Shown here piece by piece: positions 9,518 through 19,559 of a stretch of 64,000 nt of DNA. A program made the translations under genes and the position numbers. Source of the stretch: Marinobacter lipolyticus SM19 (GTDB lineage: Bacteria > Pseudomonadota > Gammaproteobacteria > Pseudomonadales > Oleiphilaceae); NCBI RefSeq assembly GCF_000397065.2, contig NZ_KE007329.1:17750-81749 (forward strand). The letters are read 5' to 3'. The notes under the pieces were generated by a model. That model saw nothing but the letters and a program-made list of their open reading frames with translations. It was not told the origin of the DNA and made no database searches. Within the stretch, counting starts at the first letter, position 1. The number at the start of each line of letters is the position of its first letter.

Positions 9518-10867
9518 ATGCAACTAGTACAAACCGTTCTGGCACTGGCTCTGACATTGGGCATACTGGTGACCCTTCATGAGTATGGCCATTTCTGGGT
9601 AGCCAGGCGCTGTGGGGTCAAGGTGCTTCGTTTTTCCGTTGGTTTCGGGAAGCCGATGTTCTCCTGGTATGACCGTCACGGTACAGAGTTTGCGATTGCC
9701 GCCATTCCGCTCGGCGGCTACGTCAAAATGCTGGACGAACGTGAAGGACCGGTTCCTGAAGAGCTTCGTGATCAGGAATTCACCTCCAAGCCTCCGTCAC
9801 AGCGGATTGCGATTGCTGCTGCGGGGCCGGTGGCGAATTTCCTCTTTGCCATTGCTGCATACTGGCTGCTGAGTGTGGTCGGTTTTACGACCGTGGCGCC
9901 GATCGTTGGCGATGTAAAGCCGGACAGTGTCGCAGAGCGCATGGGCCTTGCTGAGGGAATGGAAATCCACGAAGTGGATGGTCGCAGGGTGAACTCCTGG
10001 CGGGATATCAACATGCGTTTGCTCGAGCGCGCAGGTGAGCATGGCAGCGTGGCTCTGACTGTCAGTGACAGTGGCAGCCGCGGAGAGCTGTCTGCCTCGC
10101 TCGATGGCTGGCGTCTGAAAGACGACAATCCCAATCCCCTGGGTGAATTCGGGATTCAGCCCTGGCGCCCCTCAATTCCCGCTGTATTGGATGAAATTAG
10201 TCAGGGTGGTGCTGCCGAAGCCGCCGGCCTGAAGCCCGGGGATCGGGTTGTTGCCGTGGATGGGGAGCCTGTTGGCGCCTGGTTTGAGCTGGTAGATATT
10301 ATCCGGAGTTCCCCCGCAGCTACCTTGGTTGTCACGGTTGAACGTCAGGGCGAGCGCCTGGACTTCCGGGTAACACCAGAATCGAAAACCACCGACAGCG
10401 GCGAGGAAATTGGCTTTGTAGGTGCTGGCGTGGCTCAGGTAAGCTGGCCGGACGAAGTGTTGCGAGATGTACGGCTCGGCCCCATTGCAGCAGTGCCTAA
10501 TGCCATCAGCGAAACCTGGGCGGATACCCGTCTGACGTTGGTTGCCATCAAAAAGATGGTAACCGGGCTGTTGTCACCCACCAATCTCAGCGGGCCGATT
10601 ACCATTGCCCGGGTTGCGGAAGCCAGTGTCAGTTCCGGCTTCGAAGATTTCATACGCTTCCTGGCTTACCTGAGTGTGAGCCTGGGGGTGCTTAACCTGC
10701 TGCCGATACCGATCCTTGATGGTGGTCATATTGTTTATTACACCATCGAGGCCATCCGCCGTAAGCCGCTTTCCGAGCAGGTTCAGGCGCTTGGATTACG
10801 AATTGGTATGGCATTGATTCTCACATTAATGGTGTTTGCTCTTTACAACGACCTGATGCGGTTGTGA
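9518..10867 (+). CDS. rseP: Site-2 intramembrane zinc metalloprotease RseP
   Basis: Cuts the anti-sigma-E factor RseA within the membrane and clears remnant signal peptides. The zinc motif HEYGH has His21, Glu22 and His25 in the first transmembrane helix; the second conserved motif LLPIPILDGGH places Asp401 in the C-terminal membrane region. Two PDZ domains lie between them (roughly residues 110-200 and 200-300). At 449 residues it has the usual length. It precedes bamA by 43 bp, the standard arrangement linking envelope-stress sensing to outer-membrane assembly. Confidence 0.97.
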   Translation: MQLVQTVLALALTLGILVTLHEYGHFWVARRCGVKVLRFSVGFGKPMFSWYDRHGTEFAIAAIPLGGYVKMLDEREGPVPEELRDQEFTSKPPSQRIAIAAAGPVANFLFAIAAYWLLSVVGFTTVAPIVGDVKPDSVAERMGLAEGMEIHEVDGRRVNSWRDINMRLLERAGEHGSVALTVSDSGSRGELSASLDGWRLKDDNPNPLGEFGIQPWRPSIPAVLDEISQGGAAEAAGLKPGDRVVAVDGEPVGAWFELVDIIRSSPAATLVVTVERQGERLDFRVTPESKTTDSGEEIGFVGAGVAQVSWPDEVLRDVRLGPIAAVPNAISETWADTRLTLVAIKKMVTGLLSPTNLSGPITIARVAEASVSSGFEDFIRFLAYLSVSLGVLNLLPIPILDGGHIVYYTIEAIRRKPLSEQVQALGLRIGMALILTLMVFALYNDLMRL

Positions 10868-10910
10868 GAATTGCGGGCTCCTTACGCGCATTAACAGGCG
10901 AAATGACTGA

Positions 10911-13229
10911 ATGAGACGTTCTCTTCTAGGTGTAGCCATAGGTCTGGCAATTGCCGGCATGGGCATGAGTTCAGCGCACGCTGACGAATTCACGGTATCC
11001 GATATTGAGGTAGAGGGACTACAGCGGGTATCCGCAGGTACCGTATTTTCGTCCTTCCCGGTCAACATCGGGGAGCCGGTGGATGAAGCCGAGCTTGCAG
11101 GGGCGATCAAGGATCTGTTCCGTACCGGATTGTTCACGGATATTGAAGCAAGCCGTGATGGTGGTGTTCTGATCCTGACCGTTCGGGAGCGTCCTTCCAT
11201 CACGTCTATTGAGATTGAGGGTAACAAGAATATCGAAACGGATATGCTCATGGATGCGCTGTCCGGAGCCGGGCTTGAGGAAGGTCAGGTATTCCGCCGC
11301 GCGACACTGGAGCGCCTTGAGCTCGAGATTCTTCGATCTTATATCAGTCAGGGGCGTTACAACGCCCGAGTGAAGGCCACGGCAGAAGAATTACCCCGTA
11401 ACCGGGTCGCCATCAAGCTTGATATAAATGAAGGGGATGTGGCGGCCATCCAGCACATGAACATCATCGGCAATGAGAACTTCAGCGATGAGGAGTTGCT
11501 GGATCTGTTCGAGCTCAGAACCAGCACCTGGTGGAACTCCATTACCAATGCCGACAAGTACGCGCGGGAACGACTCAGCGGCGATCTCGAATCCTTGAGA
11601 TCATTCTACCTCGATCGTGGTTATCTGGACTTCAACGTCGAGTCCAGTCAGGTATCGATCTCACCGGACAAGAAGCAGGTCTTTATTGCGATCGCGCTCA
11701 ATGAGGGTTCTCAGTATACCGTGTCAGACGTCCAGCTTCGGGGTGAGCTGATTGTCGACGAAGACGAACTGCGCGAGCTCATCTCCATCGAGGAAGGGGA
11801 CATTTTCTCCCGCTCCACCATGACGGCTGTGTCTGAGCGATTGTCCCGTCGCCTGGGGCGTGAAGGTTACGCATTTGCTAACGTTAACGCCGTTCCTGAG
11901 CCCGCTGAGGACAACACAGCGTCGGTCACGTTCTATGTAGAGCCCGGCAAGCGCGCCTATGTCCGGCGGGTTAACTTTGAAGGTAACGTATCGACCCGCG
12001 ATGAGGTCCTGCGACAGGAAATGACCCAGATGGAAGGTGGTGTGGCGTCTACCGACCGTATCGAATACTCCAAGACCAAGCTGGAGCGGCTGGGCTTTTT
12101 CCAGACGGTGGACGTGGAGACCACGCCGGTTCCGGGCACCGATGACATGGTGGATGTAAACTATTCCGTCGTCGAACAGCCCACGGGTAGCCTTTCTGCC
12201 TCGGTTGGCTTTTCTCAGGCTTCCGGTGTGATACTGGGTGCCAACGTGTCGGAGAACAACTTCTTTGGCAGTGGCAAGCGGGTGTCCTTTGGCGTCAACG
12301 TCAGTGACTCCATCAAAAGTGCGAACTTCTCGTATTCCGACCCTTACTACACGGTGGATGGTGTTAGCCGCGGCTTCAGTGTGTTTGCCAGGGAAACCGA
12401 CTTTGAAGAACAGGATATCTCTTCCTACCTGCTGGATGAGTATGGCGGCCGGTTGAGCTTTGGATATCCAACCGACAGCATTACCCGTCTGAACTTTGGC
12501 GTTGGCTATACCCTGTCCAAGGTCAAGGGTGGTGTGTTCACCTCACAAGAGGTCCGGGATTTCATTGAAGAGGAAGGCAATAATTTCAATAACTACTTCC
12601 TGTTCGGTTCCTGGCGTCGCAGCACCCTGAACCGTGGGGTATTACCGACCGATGGCTATAGCCACTCACTGTCTGCCGACGTAGCCGTACCAGGCAGTGA
12701 CCTGACATTCTACAAGTTAAGCCATAAAACCGACTTCTATCAGCCGCTCAATGAAAACCAGACCTGGGTCCTGCGAGGGCGTACAGAGGTAGGTTATGGT
12801 GATGGCTACGATGGCCGCGATGTTATGCCGTTCTACGAGCATTTCTACGCTGGTGGCTACGGTTCGGTACGGGGGTACGAAGCGAACTCCCTTGGACCGA
12901 GGGCGACAAATAGTCCTAATGATCTCTCAGATCCGGACCCGTTCGGTGGTAGTGTCTTGACGGAGGGTAGTCTCGAGTTGATCTTCCCGACGCCATTTGC
13001 GGGAGATAGCCGCTCCATGCGCACGGCATTCTTTGTGGATGCTGGTCAGGTGTTTGATCCGGACCGGGATTTTGACCCAGCCGGGGACGAGATCAGGTTG
13101 TCAGCGGGTGTAGGGTTCCAGTGGATCACCGCCGTTGGTCCGTTGGCCTTCAGTCTGGCCAAGCCGCTGAACGATAAGAGCGGTGACGATACTCAGATCT
13201 TCCAGTTCTCGCTGGGACAGACCTTCTGA
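10911..13229 (+). CDS. bamA: Outer-membrane protein assembly factor BamA
   Basis: Essential core of the BAM complex that inserts beta-barrel proteins into the outer membrane. A signal peptide (MRRSLLGVAIGLAIAGMGMSSAHA) is followed by five POTRA domains over about residues 25-420 and a 16-strand barrel. The conserved L6 loop motif VRGYE starts near residue 653, and the chain ends with an aromatic residue (FSLGQTF), the usual outer-membrane insertion signal. The length of 772 fits the family. It lies between rseP and skp, the usual gammaproteobacterial order. Confidence 0.98.
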   Translation: MRRSLLGVAIGLAIAGMGMSSAHADEFTVSDIEVEGLQRVSAGTVFSSFPVNIGEPVDEAELAGAIKDLFRTGLFTDIEASRDGGVLILTVRERPSITSIEIEGNKNIETDMLMDALSGAGLEEGQVFRRATLERLELEILRSYISQGRYNARVKATAEELPRNRVAIKLDINEGDVAAIQHMNIIGNENFSDEELLDLFELRTSTWWNSITNADKYARERLSGDLESLRSFYLDRGYLDFNVESSQVSISPDKKQVFIAIALNEGSQYTVSDVQLRGELIVDEDELRELISIEEGDIFSRSTMTAVSERLSRRLGREGYAFANVNAVPEPAEDNTASVTFYVEPGKRAYVRRVNFEGNVSTRDEVLRQEMTQMEGGVASTDRIEYSKTKLERLGFFQTVDVETTPVPGTDDMVDVNYSVVEQPTGSLSASVGFSQASGVILGANVSENNFFGSGKRVSFGVNVSDSIKSANFSYSDPYYTVDGVSRGFSVFARETDFEEQDISSYLLDEYGGRLSFGYPTDSITRLNFGVGYTLSKVKGGVFTSQEVRDFIEEEGNNFNNYFLFGSWRRSTLNRGVLPTDGYSHSLSADVAVPGSDLTFYKLSHKTDFYQPLNENQTWVLRGRTEVGYGDGYDGRDVMPFYEHFYAGGYGSVRGYEANSLGPRATNSPNDLSDPDPFGGSVLTEGSLELIFPTPFAGDSRSMRTAFFVDAGQVFDPDRDFDPAGDEIRLSAGVGFQWITAVGPLAFSLAKPLNDKSGDDTQIFQFSLGQTF

Positions 13230-13273
13230 TCATTGGATGATGTAGAAAAACAAAGAAACAGAGGAGAAATACC

Positions 13274-13771
13274 ATGTTCCGATTTGCAGCAATGGCCGCC
13301 ATGCTGGCGGTGGTTGTGTCTTTCCCGGCAGCGGCTGAGACCCGCATAGGTGTTGTCGATCTTCGCCAGGCTTTGTTTTCTTCCAATGAAGCCAAAGCCT
13401 TCAGTGAGACCCTGCAACGGGATTTTTCGGATGATGAGGCGGAAGTTCGCCGTGCCCAGGAAGAGGCGAGGAAGCTTAAGGATCGACTCGAAAAAGATGG
13501 CGCGATGATGAACGAGTCCGAGCGCAACAAGCTGGCAGCGGAGTTCCAGGAGAAAGTAAAGGAATTCAACTTCCTGAAACAGCGCCTTGATTCCACGGTC
13601 GCCAGCCGTAAACAGTCTTTTCTCGAGAGTGCCCGCCCTGGTGTTGATGCCGCTGTTCAGGAGCTTCTTGAGGAACACGACCTTGACCTGATTCTCCCCA
13701 GCGAGGCCGTGGTCTACGTGAAGCCGGAAATGAATCTGACAGAAGAGTTGCTGGAAAAGCTGAATCGCTGA
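13274..13771 (+). CDS. skp: Periplasmic chaperone Skp/OmpH
   Basis: Trimeric holdase that carries unfolded outer-membrane proteins across the periplasm to BamA. The 165-residue product has a signal peptide (MFRFAAMAAMLAVVVSFPAAA), a short beta region starting ETRIGVVDLRQALF, a long charged alpha-helical arm rich in Glu, Lys and Arg (residues 45-115), and the closing segment LILPSEAVVYVKPEMNLT typical of the OmpH family. AGAGGAGAA provides a strong ribosome-binding site. It is 44 bp after bamA. Confidence 0.95.
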   Translation: MFRFAAMAAMLAVVVSFPAAAETRIGVVDLRQALFSSNEAKAFSETLQRDFSDDEAEVRRAQEEARKLKDRLEKDGAMMNESERNKLAAEFQEKVKEFNFLKQRLDSTVASRKQSFLESARPGVDAAVQELLEEHDLDLILPSEAVVYVKPEMNLTEELLEKLNR

Positions 13772-13777
13772 TCGGGC

Positions 13778-13799
13778 CCGGCTTCGGTCCGGTACTTTT
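13778..13799 (+). terminator. UUCG-loop hairpin between skp and lpxD
   Basis: CCGGC and GTC(C)GG pair around a TTCG tetraloop (C-TTCG-G) with one bulged C, followed by TACTTTTG. It starts just after the skp stop codon. The stem is short and the T-run imperfect, so partial attenuation before the lipid A genes is the most that can be inferred. Confidence 0.35.
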
Positions 13800-13834
13800 G
13801 ACAGACCGGGCCATCCTACCTTGTGGAGTAAGTG

Positions 13835-14860
13835 ATGACAGAGAGTTGTTACCGGCTGGGGGAGATTGCCGCCGAACTCGGGGCGGAACTCCGGGGAGAT
13901 CCGGATACCATCATTCATGGTGTAGCGACGTTACAGGCCGCGACAGCCGGGCAGATCACGTTCCTGGCCAACCCCTCCTATGGCCGATACCTGAAAGATA
14001 CACGGGCATCTGCCGTTATTGTTTCGCCTTCCGCTGCTGGTGATTCTCCGACCAATGTCCTGTTACTGGACAATCCGTATCTCGGATATGCTCGCCTCAG
14101 TCACTGGTTTGATCCTGCGCCTCGTCCGCAGCCCGGCGTTCACCCGTCTGCGGTTGTGGATCCTTCCGCCAGGGTGTCCGAAACCGCGTCCGTAGGCCCA
14201 CACGCAGTAATCGAAGCGGAAGCTGAGATTGGGGATCATGTTGTCGTCGGCGCCGGCACCATCATAGGTGCCCGTTGTCGTATAGGCAGCCGGACGGTAT
14301 TACGTCCCCGTGTAACCCTGGCTCACGATATTGTCGTGGGACAGCGTTGCCACATTCTCAGTGGCGCGGTGATTGGCTCTGACGGTTTTGGATTTGCCAA
14401 TGAAAAGGGCGCCTGGCATCGCATTGCCCAGATCGGAAAAGTGGTTCTGGGTGACGACGTGGAGGTCGGCGCTAACACCACCATTGATCGGGGTGCCCTG
14501 GAAGACACGGTGATTGGCAACGGTGTCAAACTGGATAACCTGATCCAGATCGCCCATAACGTAACCATAGGTGATCACAGTGCCATGGCTGCCATGGTCG
14601 GGATTGCCGGCAGCACCCGAATTGGTCGGCACTGTGTATTCGGCGGCGCATCCGGTGTCGCCGGTCATCTTGAGATTGCAGACCAGGTACAGCTCACCGG
14701 TATGACCCTGGTAACCGGCGATATCCGTGAGCCGGGCGTGTATTCCTCGGGGACCAGCGCAGATAAGAATCGTCAGTGGCGCAAAAACGCAGTTCGCTTT
14801 CGGCAACTGGACGCTATGGCGCGAAAGCTTAAAGAACTGGAAAAGAAATCAGAGGGCTGA
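13835..14860 (+). CDS. lpxD: UDP-3-O-(3-hydroxyacyl)glucosamine N-acyltransferase
   Basis: Third step of lipid A synthesis: transfers a 3-hydroxyacyl chain from ACP to the 2-amino group. The 341-residue product has the N-terminal uridine-binding domain ([31 protein letters not shown]) and a left-handed beta-helix of hexapeptide repeats ([17 protein letters not shown] and onward), with the catalytic-His region [16 protein letters not shown]. Adjacent GTG and ATG codons occur at 13832 and 13835; GGAG eight bases before the ATG favours 13835. Confidence 0.97.
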   Translation: MTESCYRLGEIAAELGAELRGDPDTIIHGVATLQAATAGQITFLANPSYGRYLKDTRASAVIVSPSAAGDSPTNVLLLDNPYLGYARLSHWFDPAPRPQPGVHPSAVVDPSARVSETASVGPHAVIEAEAEIGDHVVVGAGTIIGARCRIGSRTVLRPRVTLAHDIVVGQRCHILSGAVIGSDGFGFANEKGAWHRIAQIGKVVLGDDVEVGANTTIDRGALEDTVIGNGVKLDNLIQIAHNVTIGDHSAMAAMVGIAGSTRIGRHCVFGGASGVAGHLEIADQVQLTGMTLVTGDIREPGVYSSGTSADKNRQWRKNAVRFRQLDAMARKLKELEKKSEG

Positions 14861-14871
14861 GGCCGTTAAAG

Positions 14872-15309
14872 ATGATGTATATTGAAGAAATTCTGGAATA
14901 TTTGCCCCACAGATACCCGTTTTTGCTGGTGGATCGGGTCACCGAAATCGAGAAGGGTAAATCCATTAAGGGATATAAGAACATTTCCTTCAACGAACCA
15001 TTCTTTACAGGCCATTTTCCAAACAAGCCAATCATGCCCGGAGTGCTGATAATAGAGGCGATGGCGCAGCTTTCAGGGATTTTGGGTTTTGTGACCGTTG
15101 AACGGAAACCTTCGGATGGCGTGGTACAATATCTGGCTGGGTCCAGTAAGGTGCGTTTCAAGCGCCCCGTGGTGCCGGGAGACAGATTGTGCATGGAATC
15201 TACTTTTATCTCTGGCAAGCGCGGAATCTGGAAATTTGAGTGTCGGGCACTGGTCGACGGTGAAGTCGTCTGCGTGGCCGATATATTGACCGCTGAGAGA
15301 GAAGTTTGA
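14872..15309 (+). CDS. fabZ: 3-hydroxyacyl-ACP dehydratase FabZ
   Basis: Dehydrates 3-hydroxyacyl-ACP in fatty-acid elongation and competes with LpxA/LpxD for the same substrate, which explains its place among lipid A genes. The hot-dog-fold protein of 145 residues has [13 protein letters not shown] and the active-site run [20 protein letters not shown] with its catalytic His and Glu. Its stop codon overlaps the lpxA start (TGATG). Confidence 0.97.
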   Translation: MMYIEEILEYLPHRYPFLLVDRVTEIEKGKSIKGYKNISFNEPFFTGHFPNKPIMPGVLIIEAMAQLSGILGFVTVERKPSDGVVQYLAGSSKVRFKRPVVPGDRLCMESTFISGKRGIWKFECRALVDGEVVCVADILTAEREV

Positions 15310-16100
15310 TGGCGACAAATGACTGGTCGGGTGTCCATCCTCAAGCGATTGTAGACCCATCAGCCAGACTGGCGGACAACGTTACCGTTGGTCCGTGGAG
15401 CTACATCGGCCCCGATGTGGAAATTGGGGAGGGAACCGAAATCCTCTCCCACGTGGTGGTAAAAGGGCCAACGGTTATTGGCCGTAACAACCGTATATTC
15501 CAGTTCTCCAGTATTGGAGAGGAATGTCAGGACAAGAAATACGCCGGCGAGCCAACCACACTGGTGATCGGTGATGACAACGTGATCCGTGAAAACTGTA
15601 CGATTCATCGTGGCACTGTCCAGGATCGTGGCGAGACTCGGATCGGCAGCGGCAACCTGTTAATGGCTTACGTCCATGTGGCTCATGACTGCACGGTTGG
15701 CGACAACACGATTCTCGCCAACTGCGCGACCCTGGCTGGACACGTCACCGTTGGTGACTGGGCGATCCTCGGTGGTGGCACCATGGTTCACCAGTTCTGT
15801 CACATAGGCCCTCACAGCATGGCGGCCGGTGGCAGCATTGTCCTCAAGGATATTCCTGCTTATGTCATGGCCAGCGGCCAGTCCGCTGCGCCTCACGGCA
15901 TGAACGTGGAAGGCCTTCGACGCCGCGGGTTCAGTAAGGAAGTGCTGCTGACCCTGCGCCGGGCGTATAAGGTTATCTACCGTCAGGGCCTGACCACCGA
16001 ACAGGCTGTGGAAGAGCTGGAAAAGTCCTACCCTGATGTGGACGAAATGCGTCCGCTCATTGACTCCCTTCGTGGTGCACACCGCGGCATCATTCGATAG
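15309..16100 (+). CDS. lpxA: UDP-N-acetylglucosamine acyltransferase
   Basis: First step of lipid A synthesis: O-acylation of UDP-GlcNAc from 3-hydroxyacyl-ACP. The 263 residues form a left-handed beta-helix with the DCTVGDNTILANCATLAGHV repeat region, the catalytic-His segment YVHVAHDC, and the C-terminal helical domain from MNVEGLRRRGFS. The ATG at 15309 shares its A with the fabZ stop codon, so translation is coupled; a TTG one codon upstream is less likely. It ends LRGAHRGIIR, typical of the family. Confidence 0.97.
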   Translation: MATNDWSGVHPQAIVDPSARLADNVTVGPWSYIGPDVEIGEGTEILSHVVVKGPTVIGRNNRIFQFSSIGEECQDKKYAGEPTTLVIGDDNVIRENCTIHRGTVQDRGETRIGSGNLLMAYVHVAHDCTVGDNTILANCATLAGHVTVGDWAILGGGTMVHQFCHIGPHSMAAGGSIVLKDIPAYVMASGQSAAPHGMNVEGLRRRGFSKEVLLTLRRAYKVIYRQGLTTEQAVEELEKSYPDVDEMRPLIDSLRGAHRGIIR

Positions 16101-16117
16101 TTGGCCCCGGAGCGGTG

Positions 16118-17296
16118 ATGGACCATCCCACCCCCAGGGTCATTAGCGACCGGCCCATCACATTTGGCATTGTGGCGGGCGAGGCATCGGGAGACATACT
16201 CGGTGCCGGCCTGATTCATGCGCTACGTGCCAGATACCCTCGCGCCCGTTTTGTCGGTATCGGCGGGGAAGAGATGGAAGCGGCCGGTTTCCATTCCCTG
16301 GTGCCGATGGAGCGGCTGTCGGTGATGGGGCTGGTGGAAGTGCTTGGCCGCATTCGCGAACTGTTCAGTATTCGCGCCCGCCTGATGGATTACTTTCTGA
16401 CCACGCCACCGGATGTGGTCATCGGTATCGATTCCCCGGATTTCACCCTCGGTGTTGAACGCCGCTGCCGCGATGCCGGCATCCCGACAGTCCATTACGT
16501 TAGTCCCTCGGTCTGGGCGTGGCGCCAGAAGCGAATCTTCAAGATCGCAAAATCCGTGAACCTGATGCTGACCCTGTTTCCCTTCGAGGCCCGCTTCTAC
16601 GAAGAGCACGATGTACCGGTGGCGTTTGTCGGGCACCCGTTGGCGAACCGCATACCGATGGCACCGGACACCGCAGGCGCCCGGCAGGCCCTAGGGCTGG
16701 ATGAGAACAAGCCGGTGCTGGCGATATTGCCGGGCAGTCGCAGTGGCGAAGTGGAGCGTCTCGGCAGCCTGTTTCTGGCCGCCGCCCGCTGGATACAGAG
16801 CACCCGCCCGGATCTGCAGCTGGTGATTCCCTGTGTGAACCGTGACCGCGAAAAGCAGGTGCGCGGGCTGGTTGAGTCCCTGGAAGTGGCATTGCCGGTC
16901 ACCATCGTCAGAGGGCGCTCCCGCGAGGTGATGGCAGCCTCCGACGTGGTGCTGTTGGCATCAGGGACAGCAACTCTCGAAGCCATGCTGCTGAAAAAAC
17001 CGATGGTGGTCGGCTATCGGCTGAGCAATGTCAGTTACAAGCTGCTCTCCCGTCTGGTCAAGGTGCCCCATGTTGCGCTTCCCAATCTGTTGGCTCGTAA
17101 GCCGTTGGTGCCGGAATTGCTTCAGGACGATGCCACCCCCGAGGCTCTGGGTGCTGCTGTGCTTGAACGTCTGGAGAACGAGGACGAGCGAACCCGTCTG
17201 ACCGAGGCATTCACCGAGCTGCATCTGCAACTCCGCCAGAACGCGGATGAGCGAGCGGCGGACGCTATCTCGGAACTGCTGGAGCGTTCATCTTGA
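16118..17296 (+). CDS. lpxB: Lipid-A-disaccharide synthase
   Basis: GT19 glycosyltransferase that joins UDP-2,3-diacylglucosamine and lipid X at the inner membrane. The 392-residue product shows [21 protein letters not shown], the [15 protein letters not shown] segment, [16 protein letters not shown] and [12 protein letters not shown], all family hallmarks. GTG and ATG occur in tandem; the ATG at 16118 follows GGAGCGGTG. It overlaps rnhB by four bases. Confidence 0.97.
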   Translation: MDHPTPRVISDRPITFGIVAGEASGDILGAGLIHALRARYPRARFVGIGGEEMEAAGFHSLVPMERLSVMGLVEVLGRIRELFSIRARLMDYFLTTPPDVVIGIDSPDFTLGVERRCRDAGIPTVHYVSPSVWAWRQKRIFKIAKSVNLMLTLFPFEARFYEEHDVPVAFVGHPLANRIPMAPDTAGARQALGLDENKPVLAILPGSRSGEVERLGSLFLAAARWIQSTRPDLQLVIPCVNRDREKQVRGLVESLEVALPVTIVRGRSREVMAASDVVLLASGTATLEAMLLKKPMVVGYRLSNVSYKLLSRLVKVPHVALPNLLARKPLVPELLQDDATPEALGAAVLERLENEDERTRLTEAFTELHLQLRQNADERAADAISELLERSS

Positions 17297-17970
17297 GCAA
17301 ATCGCGATTACCTCCCTTCCACTGCCATTACTCCGGTTCGCGCCTGGCGGGTGTTGATGAAGTCGGCCGGGGGCCGTTGATCGGGGCGGTTGTGACAGCC
17401 GCGGTGATCCTGGATCCTGAACGACCGATAGCGGGGCTCGCCGACTCCAAAAAGCTGACAGAGAAGCGCAGGGAAGCTCTGTACGAAGAGATCTTGGAGA
17501 AGGCCGCCGCCTGGAGTCTTGGGCGTGCCGAAGCGGAAGAGATTGATCGCCTGAATATCTATCAGGCCACCATGGTGGCGATGGAAAGGGCGGTGTCCGG
17601 CCTGTCTGTGGAGCCAGAGTATGTACTCGTCGACGGAAACCGCTGCCCGAAATGGCGCTGGCCTTCGGAGCCGGTCGTTAAAGGCGATTCCCGTGTTGAG
17701 GCCATCAGTGCGGCATCCATCATTGCAAAAGTGGTCCGTGACCGTGAAATGGCCGAACTGGATAAGCAGTTCCCCGGTTTCGAGCTGGCCAGGCACAAAG
17801 GCTATCCCACGCCAGTCCATCTGGAGGCATTGAACCGCCTTGGCGCCACCGTTCATCATCGACGTTCGTTCCGGCCCGTACAGGAGGCCATCGATACGGT
17901 GGGGATGTATGAGCAGGCTCCGCAGGAGAGTCTGACGTATCCGAGTGACCTGTTTGAAAATATCGATTGA
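17293..17970 (+). CDS. rnhB: Ribonuclease HII
   Basis: Removes misincorporated ribonucleotides and RNA from RNA-DNA hybrids. The catalytic acidic residues are visible in [15 protein letters not shown] (Asp, Glu), LVDGNRCPK (Asp) and [22 protein letters not shown] (Glu, Asp). The 225-residue product starts with a TTG that overlaps the lpxB stop codon (TTGA), and no better in-frame start lies before the conserved domain. The last bases of the gene contain the -35 box of the downstream tRNA promoter. Confidence 0.95.
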   Translation: MSKSRLPPFHCHYSGSRLAGVDEVGRGPLIGAVVTAAVILDPERPIAGLADSKKLTEKRREALYEEILEKAAAWSLGRAEAEEIDRLNIYQATMVAMERAVSGLSVEPEYVLVDGNRCPKWRWPSEPVVKGDSRVEAISAASIIAKVVRDREMAELDKQFPGFELARHKGYPTPVHLEALNRLGATVHHRRSFRPVQEAIDTVGMYEQAPQESLTYPSDLFENID

Positions 17971-17995
17971 CAGCCATAGGGCGAATCCTTAAGAT
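17967..17995 (+). promoter_or_regulatory. Promoter of the initiator tRNA gene
   Basis: A perfect TTGACA (17967-17972) is followed after exactly 17 bp by TAAGAT (17990-17995) and a GC-rich discriminator ACGCGCAC. The -35 box overlaps the rnhB stop codon. Predicted initiation near 18002 gives a 40-nt 5' leader before the tRNA. The GC-rich discriminator suggests stringent control. Confidence 0.8.
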
Positions 17996-18041
17996 ACGCG
18001 CACGTTGATTCGGGGGGTTCCCCGATAAACAACCAGTTTGA

Positions 18042-18118
<77 letters not shown>

Positions 18119-18125
18119 TTATTGA

Positions 18126-18153
18126 AATAAGGCCAGCTTACGCTGGCCTTATT
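18126..18153 (+). terminator. Terminator of the tRNA-fMet gene
   Basis: AATAAGGCCAGC and GCTGGCCTTATT form a perfect 12-bp stem with a 4-nt loop, eight bases after the tRNA CCA. The right arm ends in CCTTATT followed by GCTTTC, a moderately T-rich exit. Its symmetry would let it work on both strands. Confidence 0.75.
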
Positions 18154-18193
18154 GCTTTCAAGCGGGGGCTTTTGAGTCGCCAGCAAAGAGAAA

Positions 18194-18225
18194 GGCAGAT
18201 CAGTACTTACTGGTCTGCCTTTTTT
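18194..18225 (+). terminator. Second rho-independent terminator behind the tRNA
   Basis: GGCAGATCAGT (18194-18204) pairs with ACTGGTCTGCC (18209-18219) with one G-U wobble, followed by TTTTTT. It gives a classical second stop about 40 bp after the first. The following stretch to the AraC gene (18226-18464) holds no gene I can support; a minus-strand reading frame of 88 codons there shows no recognisable domain. Confidence 0.85.
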
Positions 18226-18464
18226 GCGTTTGGGGTGGCAGAAATTCTTTTCGACGCAGCACCACAGGTGGCTTAGAGATCTGTTGCTGGATCACGGCGG
18301 TTATTCGTGTGGCCTTCAGCCTGAGCAGATGCGTTCCTAAGTATGTCCTAAAATGTTTATTGGTGGTCCCAAGATGTGATGGGCAGCTTGCCTGCCGGTC
18401 CAGTATTGTGGGCAGACTATCTACAACATCGGCTTGATGGATCAGACTCCAATCCGGGTCTTTC

Positions 18465-19559
18465 ATGATTGGGAAGAGCGGTCACGGTATGCAATCAGAC
18501 TCCCAGAACGGTGGCGTAAACGACGACGGGGCTTTTGTCCTGTCCGGCCTTCTGCAACATCTTCTGACTCTGGCCGAGCAGTTCGGATTATCTTACAGCA
18601 GCATACTAAATGAGACCGGGCTGCCCCCTGAGTACCTGATTGATCCAAACCAGATGGTGCCAATGCGGTACCTTGAATCCGTACTTAATGCGGGTGTGAA
18701 GCATACCGGCGATGATCTCCTTGGGCTTCATCTATCGGAGTTCTCTCAGCCCGAAAGTTTTGGCGTGGCCGGCTATATAGTGAGGGCGTGTGGAACGCTT
18801 CGCGAAGTGATTGAGATGTGCATGCGGTATGAGCATCTGGTGAGCAACGTTGGAAGCACCTCGTTTGAATTCAATCCCGGACAAGTTGCCTGGACCTGGA
18901 ATTTAGCCACGACCAATCCAGAGTTTCGGTTGCAAGCCGTTGACTACATGCTTGGTAGTCTCGCCACAGTGAGAGTACACCTGCCAAACGTAAGACATTG
19001 GGATTTTGATTGCGTGCTCCTCCAGCGTGGGGCGCCAGAAACCACTCACCAACTCAGAGAATATGAGCGGGTATTTCGTTGTCCTGTGCATTTTAACCAG
19101 CCGATGAACGGGCTGGTATTTCCACTTGCACACCTGGATGCACCGCTGCTGCATTCCAATAGTGCAATGCGAGATGTTCTTGAGAGTCATGCCCGCTTCC
19201 TCGAAAGCAAGCAAACAGAGCCCGATTTTTTAGGGAATGCCCGCTCCATTCTGAAAACGATGGTTATGAGGGGAAAGCCTTCCAGATCCGAGTTGGCAAA
19301 TGCCTTGGGTATGAGCAGTCGTCATCTATTACGTCGATTGAACGTTGAGGGCACCAGTTATCGGGCATTGTTGGACGAATTACGTGAGGAGATGGCAAGG
19401 AAGCTTCTTCTGGAAAGCAATGAGAGTATCGAAGCTATTGCGCATCGTCTGCAGTACACCGAAAGCCAATCTTTTATAAGGTGGTTCAAGGCTTGTCATG
19501 GGATGACTCCTTCCCAGTTCAGACAGCAAGCAGTCAATCGAGACAATGAAGAGAGGTAA
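18465..19559 (+). CDS. AraC-family transcriptional regulator with Arabinose_bd-type N-domain
   Basis: DNA-binding regulator of 364 residues. Residues 25-220 resemble the ligand-sensing domain of OruR/ArgR-like AraC proteins (LLTLAEQFGLSYSSILNETG, DLLGLHLSEFSQPESFGVAGY). The C-terminus (about 265-355) has the paired helix-turn-helix of the family, including LANALGMSSRHLLRRLNVEG and IAHRLQYTESQSFIRWFKACHG. A second ATG at 18489 is an alternative start. The gene overlaps the SDR start by one base (TAATG) and leads the SDR-esterase operon, so it probably controls those genes in response to a hydrophobic or ester substrate; the ligand is unknown. Base composition looks lower in GC than the preceding core block. 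Confidence 0.88.
   Translation: MIGKSGHGMQSDSQNGGVNDDGAFVLSGLLQHLLTLAEQFGLSYSSILNETGLPPEYLIDPNQMVPMRYLESVLNAGVKHTGDDLLGLHLSEFSQPESFGVAGYIVRACGTLREVIEMCMRYEHLVSNVGSTSFEFNPGQVAWTWNLATTNPEFRLQAVDYMLGSLATVRVHLPNVRHWDFDCVLLQRGAPETTHQLREYERVFRCPVHFNQPMNGLVFPLAHLDAPLLHSNSAMRDVLESHARFLESKQTEPDFLGNARSILKTMVMRGKPSRSELANALGMSSRHLLRRLNVEGTSYRALLDELREEMARKLLLESNESIEAIAHRLQYTESQSFIRWFKACHGMTPSQFRQQAVNRDNEER

Noticed and set aside
18200..18466. 88-codon minus-strand frame in the gap after tRNA-fMet, considered as an integrase remnant
   Set aside because: No tyrosine-recombinase motifs or catalytic Arg/His/Tyr residues seen, and it reads through the second terminator.
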